DNA of 64,000 bases from Undaria pinnatifida. Its lineage: Eukaryota; Sar; Phaeophyceae; Laminariales; Alariaceae. Within the stretch, counting starts at the first letter, position 1. Every line of letters begins with the position of its first letter. Positions 11,495-21,896 of this stretch are shown here, piece by piece. The translations under genes and the position numbers were made by a program. Where the stretch lies: positions 14,672,734 through 14,736,733 of the forward strand of contig JABAKD010000010.1 in the NCBI GenBank assembly GCA_012845835.1, written 5' to 3'. The notes under the pieces are model-generated. The model worked only from the letters and a program-made list of their open reading frames with translations, searched no databases and was not told the DNA's origin.

Positions 11495-12960
11495 AGTAAA
11501 TCATAAAAAATGAAAATACACTCCAGCTGTGAGATCGAAGATTTCGTCGAAACTCATCTTTGCAAGCTGTGTGTGATACTCCGATCGCGCGCATTACGAG
11601 TTGTGTGTCCTCATTAAGGATATAGGTCGGCGACTCCCCTACAACTACAGTATAGCTATCAGGGTCAACACGGTGATTTTAGTCAGTCTGTGCGCGGAAA
11701 CTAAAAAACCCGTTTCTGAGGGGGACAAAATCTGACAGCTGTGGAGGGAAATGTATCCTTTTATCAAGTGAATCTTGTAAGTCGAATAACCGGTGAGGGG
11801 GGGGGGGCGGAGTTTTGAAGGACGTGGGGGCCTGGTTTTGATCAAAAGCGAGCGGGTTTGGAGGGGGGGGGGGGGGGGGGGGGGAGGGGGGGGCAATTTG
11901 TGCATGTAAGCTATAAATCCTTTCAAGGGGATAAATCTGACGGTTTTGGCAGCAGTTTATTATTGGGGCGGGGGGGTTGGGCGGGGGGGGGGCGTGTGGG
12001 GCAGCTCAATATGTGCGTGGAAACTATACATTATTTTGAGGGGATAAATGTGACGGTGTTGGAAATAATGCATCAGTTTATCATGTATATCCTGGGGTAA
12101 GTCGTACAATCAGTGAGTAGAGAGAGGGTGGAGTGTTCGAGGGGGTGGGGTTGGGATGGGTTGGGGGGGGGGGGGGGGCGGAGGTGGGGGGTGGGGGCGG
12201 GGGGGGCGGGGGGGTGGGGGGGGGGGGGGGGAGGGGGCGGGGGGGGAGCGGGGGGGAGGGGGGGGGGGAAGGAAGGGTTTTAGGTGAGGGGTTTGTTATA
12301 CGTGTGGTGCTAGGTCTAGGCGATGGTGCGGGTGATGGGGAAGAAGGGGGCGTTCGGGGCGGGGGGGGCGGGGAAAGCAGCGGCATGGATGGATCTCGAA
12401 AGATAATGAGGTGATATCCTGTGCGTGAAGTGTTTATTAATCTGGCGGATTTCGATATTTGGTGGGGCGTTTGAGTAAGGGAGAACGAGAGGGGGGGGGG
12501 GAAGATTTTTTGCAGGTGTAGGTCACAAATAATATTCAAATACACTTCGGCTGTGAGATCAAAGATATGTAGGGGCTTGTTATACGCGTGGTGCTAGGTC
12601 TAGGCGATCGTGCGGGTGGTTGGAAAAGAGGGGGTGTTGAAGGGGGGGGGGGTGGAGGGAAAAGAATTGAAAACTACGTCATGGATGGTTAGAAAGATAA
12701 TGACGTAATCTCAACTGCGTATAGGTGTTTATTACTCTGGCCGATTTTGATTGTGAGTGGGGCGTTTGGACAAACTAGGCGGAAGGGGGGAGGGTTGGGG
12801 TTTTTCATGAACAAGAGGGATCAGGGGAGGGGGAGGGGAGGGGGGGGGGGGGCAGGGGGCGGGGCATTTAAATATGTGCGCGGAACCTATAACTCCTCAA
12901 AGGGGACAAACCTGACGATTGAAGCAATGAGACATCCCTTTATATCATCTGGCTTGTAAT
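11495..12960 (+). mobile_element. G-tract element, copy 1
   Basis: It starts with the shared terminal module (ATACACTCCAGCTGTGAG, then CTTTGCAAGCTGTGTG) and continues with several diverged subunits carrying GGGGATAAATCTGAC or GGGGACAAA. Long G runs and a block sharing GTGGTGCTAGGTCTAGGCGA separate them. No protein is encoded; the Gly- or Pro-rich open frames are products of the G runs. The copy lies in P1 intron e-A. The family recurs at 30.5, 32.5, 40.6, 48.5 and 61.7 kb. Confidence 0.75.
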
Positions 12961-13652
12961 GTTTACTATTCTAGAAGGTTTGATGTTCGATGCAGCATGC
13001 AACCCAGTGTTTAAGTGTAGTAAATAACGTGTTAAATCTTCATAATTTGTTATTATATATACCCGGCAGTGAAATAGGGGTATAGTACCGTAACCCCGTG
13101 TAGCCTCGGTCATGACGCTGTTAACGGCAGGAGGACTATATTGGGTGGACAGTCCTCCTTCGCATCCCTCTTACTAGAAGAGAAGAGCAGTCAATGCATG
13201 GAGTTGGTGGGTAATGTGCATCCTCTCTGTTCGTTCGTGTTGACCAATTGGTTGCGCCAGGACCTCGTGGCAAAGAGACACCGCTAAAACAAGGTATGGT
13301 AGTAGTTGTATTCGAAAACATTCAACATGGGGGTTTGTTTCCCCCGTCCGAAGTATCTCTCGGCTCACCACGCGTACCAGATTCGTTGTTAACATTTTCG
13401 CCATCACGGAATATGCAGGCATCATGAGCTTCAACATCAATCACCAACAAAAATCCCCCCCCCAAAAAAAAAACAAAAAAGAAAAGCAAAGGGAAACTGA
13501 AGAAGGAACCCTACAATACTGGCCCTCTCATGACAAAGAACCCCCGCATGAATGTCTACTGGTACACCGGACCTCTCACAAGAACGAACCCTCAAGAAAC
13601 CTCCTTCGAATAACCATTACGGGGAAATTATAAGAAATTGGACAACGGGTAG

Positions 13653-13917
13653 ACGCTTGCTACAATAGAGGTGCACACCACTTTTTTTTCTGAGGTTTCC
13701 TCAACGTGAGAGCTTGAGACCCCTCTCAAAAACTGGTGTGGAAAAAAATAAAACTGCTACAAGTACCGGATAACCATTCCCAAAGCCTACGTGTAGGACG
13801 AGAATCATGCAAAAAAAAAGGCCAATTTTCCGCCGATCTGGGGTTCAGGAGCCCCGTCATTCAGAAATAATTTTCGCCAAAAAAAGGTATACCTTATACC
13901 TCTATCGTAGCAAGCGT
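13653..13917 (+). mobile_element. MITE copy (same family as 3230-3485)
   Basis: This copy is 265 bp long. It opens ACGCTTGCTACAATAGAGGT and closes with the reverse complement bearing one mismatch. The interior shares GAATCATG, GGAGCCCCGTCATTCAGAAA and AAAACTGCTAC with the type copy. It lies in P1 intron e-A. Confidence 0.8.
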
Positions 13918-14102
13918 GGGGTATACTGGAAGCTAGTGTAGGGTACGCCCTTTCTCAAGTAAGACATTTACCCCAAAACCAATGTAGCACCCTTTTCGTA
14001 TAGGAGAGCCGGCACCGTACTCATGCACCCTAAGGCACCCTACAAGCCTAAACTTCTCGAGTGACGACCACACGATGGTGAAGGGAGAAAGAGTGGGCTG
14101 AC

Positions 14103-14163
14103 CTTGTCCTTGTATATAGCGGATGAGGTTGCTACAGCCTGGTACGATGCGGTGTCATCAGCG
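14103..14163 (-). CDS. P1 exon e: TASYQAV exon
   Basis: This 61-bp exon follows acceptor CAACAG with one base completing a codon. It encodes 20 residues (TASYQAVATSSAIYKDK) and ends at AAG/GTCAGC. P2 exon e (60270-60330) is also 61 bp, 11/20 identical, with synonymous differences at Thr, Val and Ser codons. The GTCAGC donor is weaker than the GTGAGC of P2. The exon needs two bases from the preceding exon, yet exon d ends in phase 0, so an exon between d and e is not yet found. Confidence 0.6.
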
Positions 14164-14616
14164 CTGTTGATGTGATTCTCCTTCGTTAGCCCAATCCCCT
14201 GAATGCATCACCACAAAGCACAGAGATATGGTGTATAAAATGTTGGTTCTTGCCTTTCGTTTTTTCTGGTATCCAGATATCCTTCCACTCCATAACTAAT
14301 GGGACTTAATCTTGTCGTATGACTTCCGTACTGGGGGAACAGCAACAACATTAGTGACGATCGTTTGCAGGGAACGGCGAGCGATCATGGACTGATAAGG
14401 CCTCGACCAGCTCATAGCTTTCAATTTCTCCCAGAGTCAGCTTCTTCGAATGAATACTGGAACTAGGCCGAACAAAAAAGGCAGCCACAAATACCAACCC
14501 GCATTACAGCGAAGACCTCATTGCCCTCGGGTTTCTGCCGTCTGCCGATGCGATCGTGAGGAGGGGGGCCTACCACGTGCTCGAAAAAACAGTTGACAGA
14601 AACTTTGAAATATACA

Positions 14617-14677
14617 TAACCCTAACCGTCTTAGCCTTATAGCCCTAACGCTAACGCTAACGCTAACGCTAAAACCC
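14617..14677 (+). repeat. Telomere-like tract
   Basis: It contains AACCCTAACC and five tandem CTAACG units ending in CTAAAACCC. It is an interstitial, degenerate relative of the CCCTAA telomere repeat. It lies inside a P1 intron, so it is not a chromosome end. Confidence 0.7.
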
Positions 14678-15018
14678 GGTCACACCCTATCAACCAATGA
14701 AACGACATGTCCCTTCGGCTCGTACACAGCAGTGCACATACATGCCTCAGCCATTTTCTCGAACACAAGTAAGTGCTAAGCTCGGCTGGTTGGTCCCGAG
14801 AGCATATTGTACAGCAGCATAGGTGCAGTTTTTTGTTTCTTCGTAATTTTGCTTGGCGTTTTGTCGCTGCGGAGGTGTCGTGAAGACTTAAGCAGATTCA
14901 TCAGCTCGTATCATAGATAGGGTGGTTGGTTGTTGATAGGCCCAGCGGTGTGCCTTTCGTCTCGTTGGGGGGGGAAGGGGGCGGATGGAAGGGGGCGGAG
15001 GGGAGCTTCAAAGATACC

Positions 15019-15300
15019 GACGCGCTTGCTCCGATAGAGTTAGCACATTTTAGCTGAAACAGTTTGTGAATGACGGTGCTCCTTAATCCAAAAGCGTCGG
15101 AATGTTCACAATTCTTGTCGCAGTGTTTTTTTTCATACTTGTTATATTATGCTATATAGGCCACGGGATTGATTGTCCGTCTTGGGTTGCGTTTTTCGTT
15201 TTTTTTCCTCAAAATCGTTTCTTGGGTGGGAAATAGAACCGCTTGAACCCTAGCTTGCCTCGGGAAAAAGATGGTGCACCTCTGCCGTTGCATGCGCGTG
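15019..15300 (-). mobile_element. MITE copy, inverted and diverged
   Basis: It begins CGCGCTTGCTCCGATAGAGTTA. It carries CTGAAACAG.TTGTGAATGACGG and CCTTAATCCAAAA, the reverse complements of the usual right-end words. It ends near GTGCACCTCTGCCGTTGCATGCGCG. The low match at its ends suggests an older insertion than 3230-3485. Confidence 0.6.
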
Positions 15301-15556
15301 TACCGTGTACTACAATCAGACCTGTCAAACTGATTGATCTCAACCTAACACAGCGGGATTAGAATGCAGGTTTCTCTATGACGCCGAAGAACCGTGTGCC
15401 GTGTTGTACCGCCGCGGTTCCGTATAAGACTATACGAAGAAACCACGTGATTTTTCACGAACACGTACTTGACGCCAGTCTACAGCGTTCCACACAGGCA
15501 CCTTGGAATGAATGTGACTCATACCAAGCGACTTGACGTCTGGTGTACGAACTCAC

Positions 15557-15671
15557 CACGTAGTTGAAGACATGGCTGGTGGACGCGTTCGTGACGCAAG
15601 TGTAAGCCACTTGGATACCGGCCGACGGAATGTTGCTGTCTACGTCGCGAAAATGGATGAATACGCTCTCG
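15557..15671 (-). CDS. P1 exon d: ESVFIHFRDVD exon
   Basis: This 115-bp exon follows acceptor TCACAG. Its first base completes a Ser codon begun by exon c. It encodes 38 residues with FRDVDS, SAGIQVAYTC and NASTSHVFNYV, and ends at GTG/GTGAGT. P2 exon d (60840-60954) has the same length and is 20/38 identical, keeping RD.D, SAGI, the Cys and SH.F.Y. The pattern of alternating hydrophobic residues suggests beta strands, which is inference. Confidence 0.8.
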
Positions 15672-15911
15672 CTGTGAGATGATGGCAGCGGCGGCAGAGG
15701 CGGCAGTGGTGGTGCCACGACGGTGTAGATGTGGCGGGCGGGCAGCCGGTGTGCGACACTTAAAATATTCGTGTGGCAGACATACAATTTCCAAGAAAAT
15801 TCTGCAGACTGGCGATGTGTTTTTGTCTACGTATACATACATATAGACTACCAGTATGGTTGTATTTATTTTATCAACCTAAAGAGTACAAAATTTGATC
15901 TTCCACTCACA

Positions 15912-16380
15912 GAAAAACGACGAAACTAAATCGCCTAAAAAGTAATACATGGTCTACATCAATTGAAACCCTACGCCAGGCTCATCCCTTCTGCTTCACC
16001 GACATGAACGCCCGACGCGAAGTAGATGCAGTAAAATAAAATCCACGCCCATTTGTTTGTGGATTATAGCTATTACTATTAATTGTTGATGCTCGCAATG
16101 TCACATAGACGTGTGAAGCGCCTACCTTTGAGATTCCCACGCGCCCTCCAAAAACGAGGAAACTAAATCGCCTGAAAAGTAATACATAGTCTACGTCAAT
16201 GAAAACCTACGCCAGGCTCATCCCTTCTGCTTCACCGACATAAATAAACGCACAACGCGGAGAGATGCAGTAAAATAAAAGCCACGCCCCTTTGTTTGTA
16301 GATTATAGCTATTGTTGATGCTCGCAGTGTCACATAGACGTGTGAAGCGCCTACCTATGAGATTCCCACGCGCCCTCTTC
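15912..16380. repeat. Tandem duplication of about 235 bp in P1 intron c-d
   Basis: Units 15912-16150 and 16152-16380 are near-identical, sharing GCTCATCCCTTCTGCTTCAC and CATAGACGTGTGAAGCGCCT. The first unit ends with a copy of the 3' end of exon c and its donor, so the duplication took in the exon border. Only the second unit lies beside the complete exon c. Confidence 0.85.
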
Positions 16381-16431
16381 GTTGATGCACGTATCCGAAC
16401 CGTTTGCGCTCCCGCCCGGGTACCAGTACAT
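16355..16431 (-). CDS. P1 exon c: MYWYPGGSAN exon
   Basis: This 77-bp exon follows acceptor CGCAAG. It encodes 25 residues (MYWYPGGSAN, then TCINEEG and WESH) plus two bases, with donor AG/GTAGGC. P2 exon c (61489-61565) has the same length and 22/25 identical residues. About 50 bp upstream of the acceptor are also alike in both copies and open in frame (YTALRL), so the true exon might start further upstream in both. Confidence 0.75.
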
Positions 16432-17071
16432 CTTGCGAGACAGAGAGTAGAGTCGCAGCGCGGTATAGCAACGATTAGCACCTACTTACTCCTAACGTAG
16501 TTCAGTGGGAAACGATGGTATTGATGTAAGACGAGTTATGTGTAGAGCTGTTTGACCCGACAGGGTTCCATGACTAGTCTACATGTAGTAACTAATCGGT
16601 AGGCGCTGTCAGCCAACTAATCGACCTTAATCGGCAACTCGTCAAGCAAAGCCGGCCAGCCGACTTCAGTCAGGCGAGCGACGCAAACCATGTCAGCTGC
16701 CCCCAGACACGGCCGAGGGAATCCTGTTCATAACTTAAAAATACATCCCGCACTAGACGTCCCTTGCTAAAAAACTGGGAATCGAATCGGTCCGATTGTC
16801 GGCATTTCTGACAAACGACTCGCACAAGCAATCCGATTAACAACTACAACAACAATAGATGACGGTTGGTGTCTTAAGTCGTGCTGACTCACAGCTCAAT
16901 AGTTATGCGTATTTCCCTGGCATCTACCGGCACAATAATGCGCGTCGCCGAGGTTATTGCCACAAGATGGCGTATCGCGCCAGATCATCTATAGACTATG
17001 TATGGTGGGTTCGCCCTCGACACATGTTATCTTGTGTGGGTCCAGACACTCTTGGGGGACAGGGCATGAAT

Positions 17072-17224
17072 GTTGGTTATGTAGCAGTACCCACTAAGTT
17101 ACTGAGTGTTATAGCACTAACCACTGAACTAGCTAGTCACACTGAGTAACTCAGTGGGTACTGCTACATAACCAACCAAGAATGTGTCGCGAGTTCGATT
17201 CTCACCGACTTCACATTTTTTTTA
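17072..17224. repeat. tRNA-derived SINE-like sequence with inverted arms
   Basis: On the plus strand an A-box-like TAACTCAGTGGGTA (17147-17160) is followed by a B-box core GTTCGATTC (17193-17201) and a T run (17216-17223), as in pol III units. The block 17072-17178 is a near-perfect inverted repeat starting TTGGTTATGTAGCAGTACCC and ending with its complement. A second minus-strand A-box-like word lies inside it. No complete cloverleaf can be folded by eye, so this is probably a tRNA-derived repeat and not a working tRNA. Confidence 0.5.
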
Positions 17225-17341
17225 TTTCGAGCGTGCGCGCGCGCTGGAGATACTATGAATGGTTATTATAGTGTGCTCCTGAATACTACTGACTGTAGTA
17301 CGTGGCGAGGCGAGAGCCCCGAAGATTCCTGATACGAAGTC

Positions 17342-17455
17342 GGCGAGAACCAATCACCGAATGCAAAAAGAAACGTTTTGTTGGTTGTATAGCACTACCC
17401 ACTGAGCTACCCAGTCACGTTTCTCAGTAGCTGAGTGGGTACTGCCATCTAACTA
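17342..17455. repeat. Second tRNA-like inverted block
   Basis: On the minus strand GGTAGCTCAGTGGGTAGTGC (17392-17411) matches a tRNA D-arm/A box, and a degenerate B-box word lies at 17342-17358. A facing plus-strand A-box-like word lies at 17427-17446. The layout mirrors the block 270 bp away. A fragment of the same family (TTGGTTATACACAGCACTAC) lies at about 42121-42165. Confidence 0.5.
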
Positions 17456-18036
17456 ACAGGTACAGGTTGCACCGCATACAGCTCGTTCGACGGCGCTCAT
17501 CATTTTTGTTGTGCTATTCGCTTGCTCATACTGTGTAGAATGTAGCACTACTCGGCGGCTAACGTAAAATAAAATGGCGTCCCAGACTACCTGGTAATTT
17601 GTTTTCGCTCTTTTGTTTTCTTGTACTTTCTGGGAACGCGTTATTATGAAAAATCGGCGTTGGAGCTCATTATGCTGCACATTCTCGGATTTCAAATATA
17701 ATCATGAGATCCAGGCTATACTGAATATGCTATATAGACTACACTATCTATACTGTACGGTAGGGCGGTCGCGCTCACGGTTTCCTTTTTTAGTTGCTCG
17801 GAACCACGTACTTGTAGTCTGCTCATGGGGCGATCGTGTTTTTGGGATTCGTGATCGATGTCACGGCCATGGAATTGCCGCTACGAGGCACGCTCCGCCA
17901 ACCCATAAATTCGAGGATCGGAGCCAGTCTGCGAGTGCTCTAAACTTTTCATCGAAAATGGCGGTAGACTACACCGTACGTAGTCGTTGGTATAACAAGC
18001 ACAATGTATTAGTGGCCGTTCTATTCGGTTGCTCAC

Positions 18037-18120
18037 GTTGAGTAGGATGTAGTCCTCTGGATTTCGTTCGCCCTCGGTAATGATTATCTCCGACGCAGCG
18101 AAAGAAACGCACCAACCTCT
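18037..18120 (-). CDS. P1 exon b: WCVSFAASEI exon
   Basis: This 84-bp, phase-0 exon lies between acceptor GCGCAG and donor AAC/GTGAGC. It encodes 28 residues with WCVSFAASEI, GERNPEDYILLN. P2 exon b (62970-63053) has identical length, 21/28 identical residues, and the same AAC/GTGAG donor. The flanking introns are not similar beyond the splice sites, a sign of selection on the protein. Confidence 0.85.
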
Positions 18121-18249
18121 CTGCGCCCAGAACCAGCCGTCATGCAGCACGACACAACACAAACGGACGTCGTTATGGGCGCGCCCATCAAGGGTACCGC
18201 AAGCGGACGAAGGTCGACAAAACTGCACAATTTGGCGTTATTGTGTATT

Positions 18250-18395
18250 TGACACGGTTTCCACGGGATTTCCCATGGGAGCTCACGGTACAACATGGGC
18301 TCCCGTGGGAATCCGTGCGAATTCCAATGGTCCCGACGTCTCACGGGACGCCACGAAAGCTCGCGGGACGCCACATTATACCGTGAGAGCGAGCA
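18250..18395. repeat. Block of CCCGTGGGA-type palindromic words
   Basis: Words such as TTTCCCATGGGAGCTCACGG, GGGCTCCCGTGGGAATCCG and CTCACGGGACGCCACG recur. Related words appear near 24960-25020 and 28100-28200. The function is unknown; it may be a degraded dispersed repeat. Confidence 0.4.
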
Positions 18396-18930
18396 GACAC
18401 GCCCATCGGGGGGGGGGGGAACACAGTACCTGATTGGGTTGGGGATGGAGTGATATGTATTCCGTCTTCAAAACGGACATCGATCAGTGTTTTAGTGCAT
18501 TGTGCACTCGACCGCCTGCGAACCATTTCTCTTCACATTGCCCCTGGTGAGTAAAACATCACGAAGTCGGTCAACAGGCGTCGACAGCGCGGTCGACAGC
18601 CTGCTGGTCTGGACGGGTGCTACGACAGGACAGGTGCGTAGCAAAGTTAGTGTCAACAACCGAGGAAGTGCAAGGTCCGTCATTGACGCAACACCAAGGA
18701 GCTACCGCATTGTAGCATCATACTCTACCATACCCCCCGGTTCTCACAACCGGGTTTGAGCCACTCGCACGAGAGTGACTCTGCACCTCACTGCTGTGGG
18801 GCAAGAGGACTTCTCGTCAGTCGATCATTCGGGTGAGGCGTAGCTTACCCTTCCATTGCGGATTCACATCACAAAAAAAAAACAAGAAAAAAAAAAAACG
18901 ATTGTGCTTAAGACTGCAAAGGAACGGGGG

Positions 18931-18948
18931 GTCACTCGCGCGAGTGAC
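18931..18948. repeat. Perfect 18-bp palindrome GTCACTCGCGCGAGTGAC
   Basis: The same perfect palindrome occurs at 28510-28527. A half copy lies at about 29276-29288 and a relaxed form near 18762-18778. It could be a protein-binding site or the end of an inverted-repeat element; nothing else decides. Confidence 0.5.
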
Positions 18949-19453
18949 CCCGCTAGAGTGACTGCAAAAAATTCCCCCAAAAAGTGAAGCCCCTACCATA
19001 CGATCGTAGCCTTCTTCGGCGGAGCAGCCAGTTCTAACCCCCCCCTGGAGTGCCCAACATCGTTGGAATAGCACCGTTCTTCCCTTGTTAAACATTTCGT
19101 TAGATAATTTTATGTTCCCATATAGGCCGGGGAAGAAAAAGTTCATAGGGGGCTGGATTTTCCTTTTTTTTTTTATCTACGACAAGGCGCCGTTAGAGTA
19201 GTAGTAGCTAATCGGATTGCGCTTCATGTTTTATAATCGCGAAGGTTTTAAAGCGAAGCAAATAGCTCCTCAAGTGTACGGTAGTAAGCGCCGTCGGCCA
19301 GTTATCAGCGAAAGTGAGGGCAGAAACACGCTACGGTGTAGACAGGCGCGCCCTTTTTATTTCTGGGGCTCCCAAGCACTTGAGGAGGAGGACCAGGTGT
19401 GCATATACCTTCCAAGAGGCAAAAAAAGCCGATTTCGGGAGTTAAACCGCAAG

Positions 19454-19733
19454 ACGCGCGTGCTACGATGGAGGTGCAGTAGCAATTTTTTTTTTCTAAT
19501 ACTACCCCTCACTTTGGGAGGAGGGTTGAAACATGCCATTCGTAACGCAAAAACTGATTTGGAGAAAAATCAAATTGCTACCCCGGATGAAAAAATCCCC
19601 ATGGCCCAGGTGTGTACAACGCAATGAATCATGCAAATACAAATTGCCCATTTTTGGGTCAAGGAACCCCTTTATTCCGTTCAGAAACCGTTTCAGGCGA
19701 AAAGTGCTATCTCTATATCATAGTACGACGTGT
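19454..19733 (+). mobile_element. MITE copy
   Basis: It opens with GTGCTACGATGGAGGTGCAG and ends with CTCTATATCATAGTACGACG, a diverged complement. The interior keeps AACGCAAAAACTGATTTGG, GAATCATGCA and TTCAGAAACCG. It lies in P1 intron a-b, and a further damaged partial copy follows at about 19740-19960. Confidence 0.7.
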
Positions 19734-20014
19734 CAAGCAAACAACCCGATAAACAAACCCATGGCCCTGTAAATTGTTGGTATACCTCAAGGAAAAATCA
19801 TACATATATATGTATAGACTATATTGTATATGGCAAAAGCAAAAATGACATTTTTTTCGAGAACGACGTCGGGTTGCGGAGCACCCGTCATTCAGAAAAG
19901 AAAAAGAAAAAAAGATGAGCTGAAAGTGCTATAGTCTATACGTCTATCAATAGAAGCCTAGAGTCATCCCCGCGGTAGGTGGTTGCACTGGTGTTTGGGC
20001 CACATATATATGGC

Positions 20015-20226
20015 GTTAATGTTAATGTTGATGTTGATGATGTGAATTCTGATGTTTATGTTGATGTTAATGTGAATGTTAATGTTGATGTTGATGTTGA
20101 TGTTGATCTTAATGTTAATGCTAATGTTAATGTTGATGTTAATATTAATGCTAATGTTAACGTTAATGTTAATGCTAATGCTAATGCTAATGTTAACGCT
20201 AATGTTAATGCTGATGATGTTAATGT
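20015..20226. repeat. Hexanucleotide array GTTAAT/GTTGAT
   Basis: About 200 bp of GTTAAT, GTTGAT, GCTAAT and GTTAAC units. The Asn/Val/Asp/Ile-repeat open frames on both strands are its translation and are not genes. Confidence 0.9.
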
Positions 20227-20304
20227 GTCCGGTTGAGCTTCTCAAGCAAGGAACTACCCGTTGTTCTCATACTTCTACGAACTCTCGTATATATATTTGC
20301 TTTT

Positions 20305-20395
20305 AGTACTTTTTAGCACTTCTTAGCACTTCTTAGCACTTCTTAGCACTTCTTGGCACTTCTTAGCCCTTCTTAGCTCTTTTTTAGCGTATGCT
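20305..20395. repeat. Decamer minisatellite TTAGCACTTC
   Basis: At least seven units of TTAGCACTTC or close variants in tandem. It lies in P1 intron a-b. Confidence 0.85.
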
Positions 20396-20524
20396 CGTAG
20401 AGGTGTTGGTCGGATTGCGCAAGAGAACTTTCCTTCGAAGCCACGCTCTTCGGGTGAGATGTTCAGCTCCTCAAAATGTTAGGAGCTCACACAAACTTTC
20501 CGCTGCACCTCTGCTGTGGCATGA

Positions 20525-20705
20525 GTCATCCTCTATCATCATCGTCATCCTTGGCCATCATCATCCTTCATCATCATCCTCTTCGATCACCATCTCCTCT
20601 ATAGTCATCCTCTATCATCATCATCCTCTGTCACCGTCCTCTACCATCGTTGTGTCTATCATCATCCTCTAGCATCATCCTCTGCCATTATCCTCCATCG
20701 CCAGC
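20525..20705. repeat. CATCATC-rich minisatellite
   Basis: Repeated ATCATCCTCT and CATCATC words in an irregular tandem array. Open frames here are low-complexity. Confidence 0.8.
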
Positions 20706-20975
20706 ACGCGTCAAGAGAGAAGAGACGCATTGAGCGCTGCGACTCGATACCAAGGATAGCAAAAGCTTTGGCCGAAAACATTTCTGGTCGGATGGACGGC
20801 ACCCTTGAAAATTGGAGCAACACTACCCAAAACAATCATCATTGTGTTTTACGGTGTGGCATTCGGTTTTGATCCTAGTATAGATAGGTGTGCCGCGAGA
20901 CCTCAATGTGCTACGTACGGCAGGGGTGCATCTATCTTGTTATTAATAGGACGGCCTTGTAACTTGAGGGGACCA

Positions 20976-21263
20976 AAGCTTCGATAGAGGTACCACTTTT
21001 CGTGTGAAGCGGTTTCTGAAAAAAATGTGCTCCTTAACCCAAAATCGTCTGTGAAAAACGACATTTTCTTGTTTGGCCTTAACTTACTGATTCTCGTCGT
21101 GTACCTCGTAGGCCATAGCATTTTTCATCCGCCGGGGTGTATTAATAGCGGTTTTATTTTTCTCCAAATTCAAATATGTTTTTCGGGAGAGATCTTTAGC
21201 TCCCAAATTGAGGGGTAGTATCAAGCAAAAAAGGGGTGCGCCTCTATATATAGTGGCACGCGT
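20976..21263 (-). mobile_element. MITE copy, inverted
   Basis: It starts with a terminal repeat (TCGATAGAGGTACCA), carries GCGGTTTCTGAA and CCTTAACCCAAAATCGTC, and ends at CCTCTATATATAGTGGCACG. The orientation is opposite to the copy at 3230. It lies in P1 intron a-b. Confidence 0.7.
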
Positions 21264-21707
21264 CGGGGCTCAACAACCTGAAACGCCCCAACACAAAAAA
21301 CACGGCAAAAAACGAGTATGAAACACGGTGAACAATGTCATTATGACCTGACGTGGACATAGGCATGTGCGCGCACAACGGAAGTTGCTGCGCCCCAAAG
21401 AAGAAAGACGTGCGCTCACGACATTGGCGCGTAAAGGAGCCCCGTCATTCAGGAAAAAAAAACAAAAAAAACGAAGAAACGAAAAGAGAGCACTACACCC
21501 TATTGTATAATATGCGTCGTGGGACGCTGTTCGTCGTGTTCTACACCTTCATTTTTTCGCCAAAGATGTCCAGTATTTCGGTGTGAGTACAGAGCTATTG
21601 ACGTGAGGTAAGAGCCTCGGGGGAAACTGTTTGTACCGCTATCATCCCACTATTTATATTAATGACAGTAGTATTAGAAGCATGCGTCGGAAGCACGGGG
21701 GGGTCAC

Positions 21708-21896
21708 CTGGCCCGTATGAAGCACGCCGACTTCGAGCTCTTGCCTATCGTCCCCGTCTTTATTGAAGATTGCCGTGGAATTTCCTCCCTCTGTGCTGTG
21801 CGCCGAGCGTGTGCAATTCTCCAGCAAGCTGTCGTCGTCACACCCGTAGAAGTTGTACGTGCACACATAGATGTCCGGGTATTTGTATGCGTCATT
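21708..21896 (-). CDS. P1 exon a: YKYPDIYVC exon
   Basis: This 189-bp, phase-0 exon lies between acceptor TTTGCGGCAG and donor CAG/GTGACC. It encodes 63 residues with YKYPDIYVCTYNFYGCD, HSTEGGNSTAIFN and four Cys. P2 exon a (63529-63717) has exactly the same length and is about 35/63 identical without gaps; all four Cys fall in conserved surroundings (YVC, GCD, E.C). The stop codons that close the frame lie outside the exon borders in both copies. Confidence 0.85.

Noticed and set aside
12081-12545. Pro- and Gly-rich open frames (also at 32667, 32998, 40715 and 48402)
   Set aside because: They are translations of G/C runs in the G-tract elements.
19964-20306. Asn/Ile/Val/Asp repeat proteins on both strands
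   Set aside because: Hexanucleotide array GTTAAT/GTTGAT.
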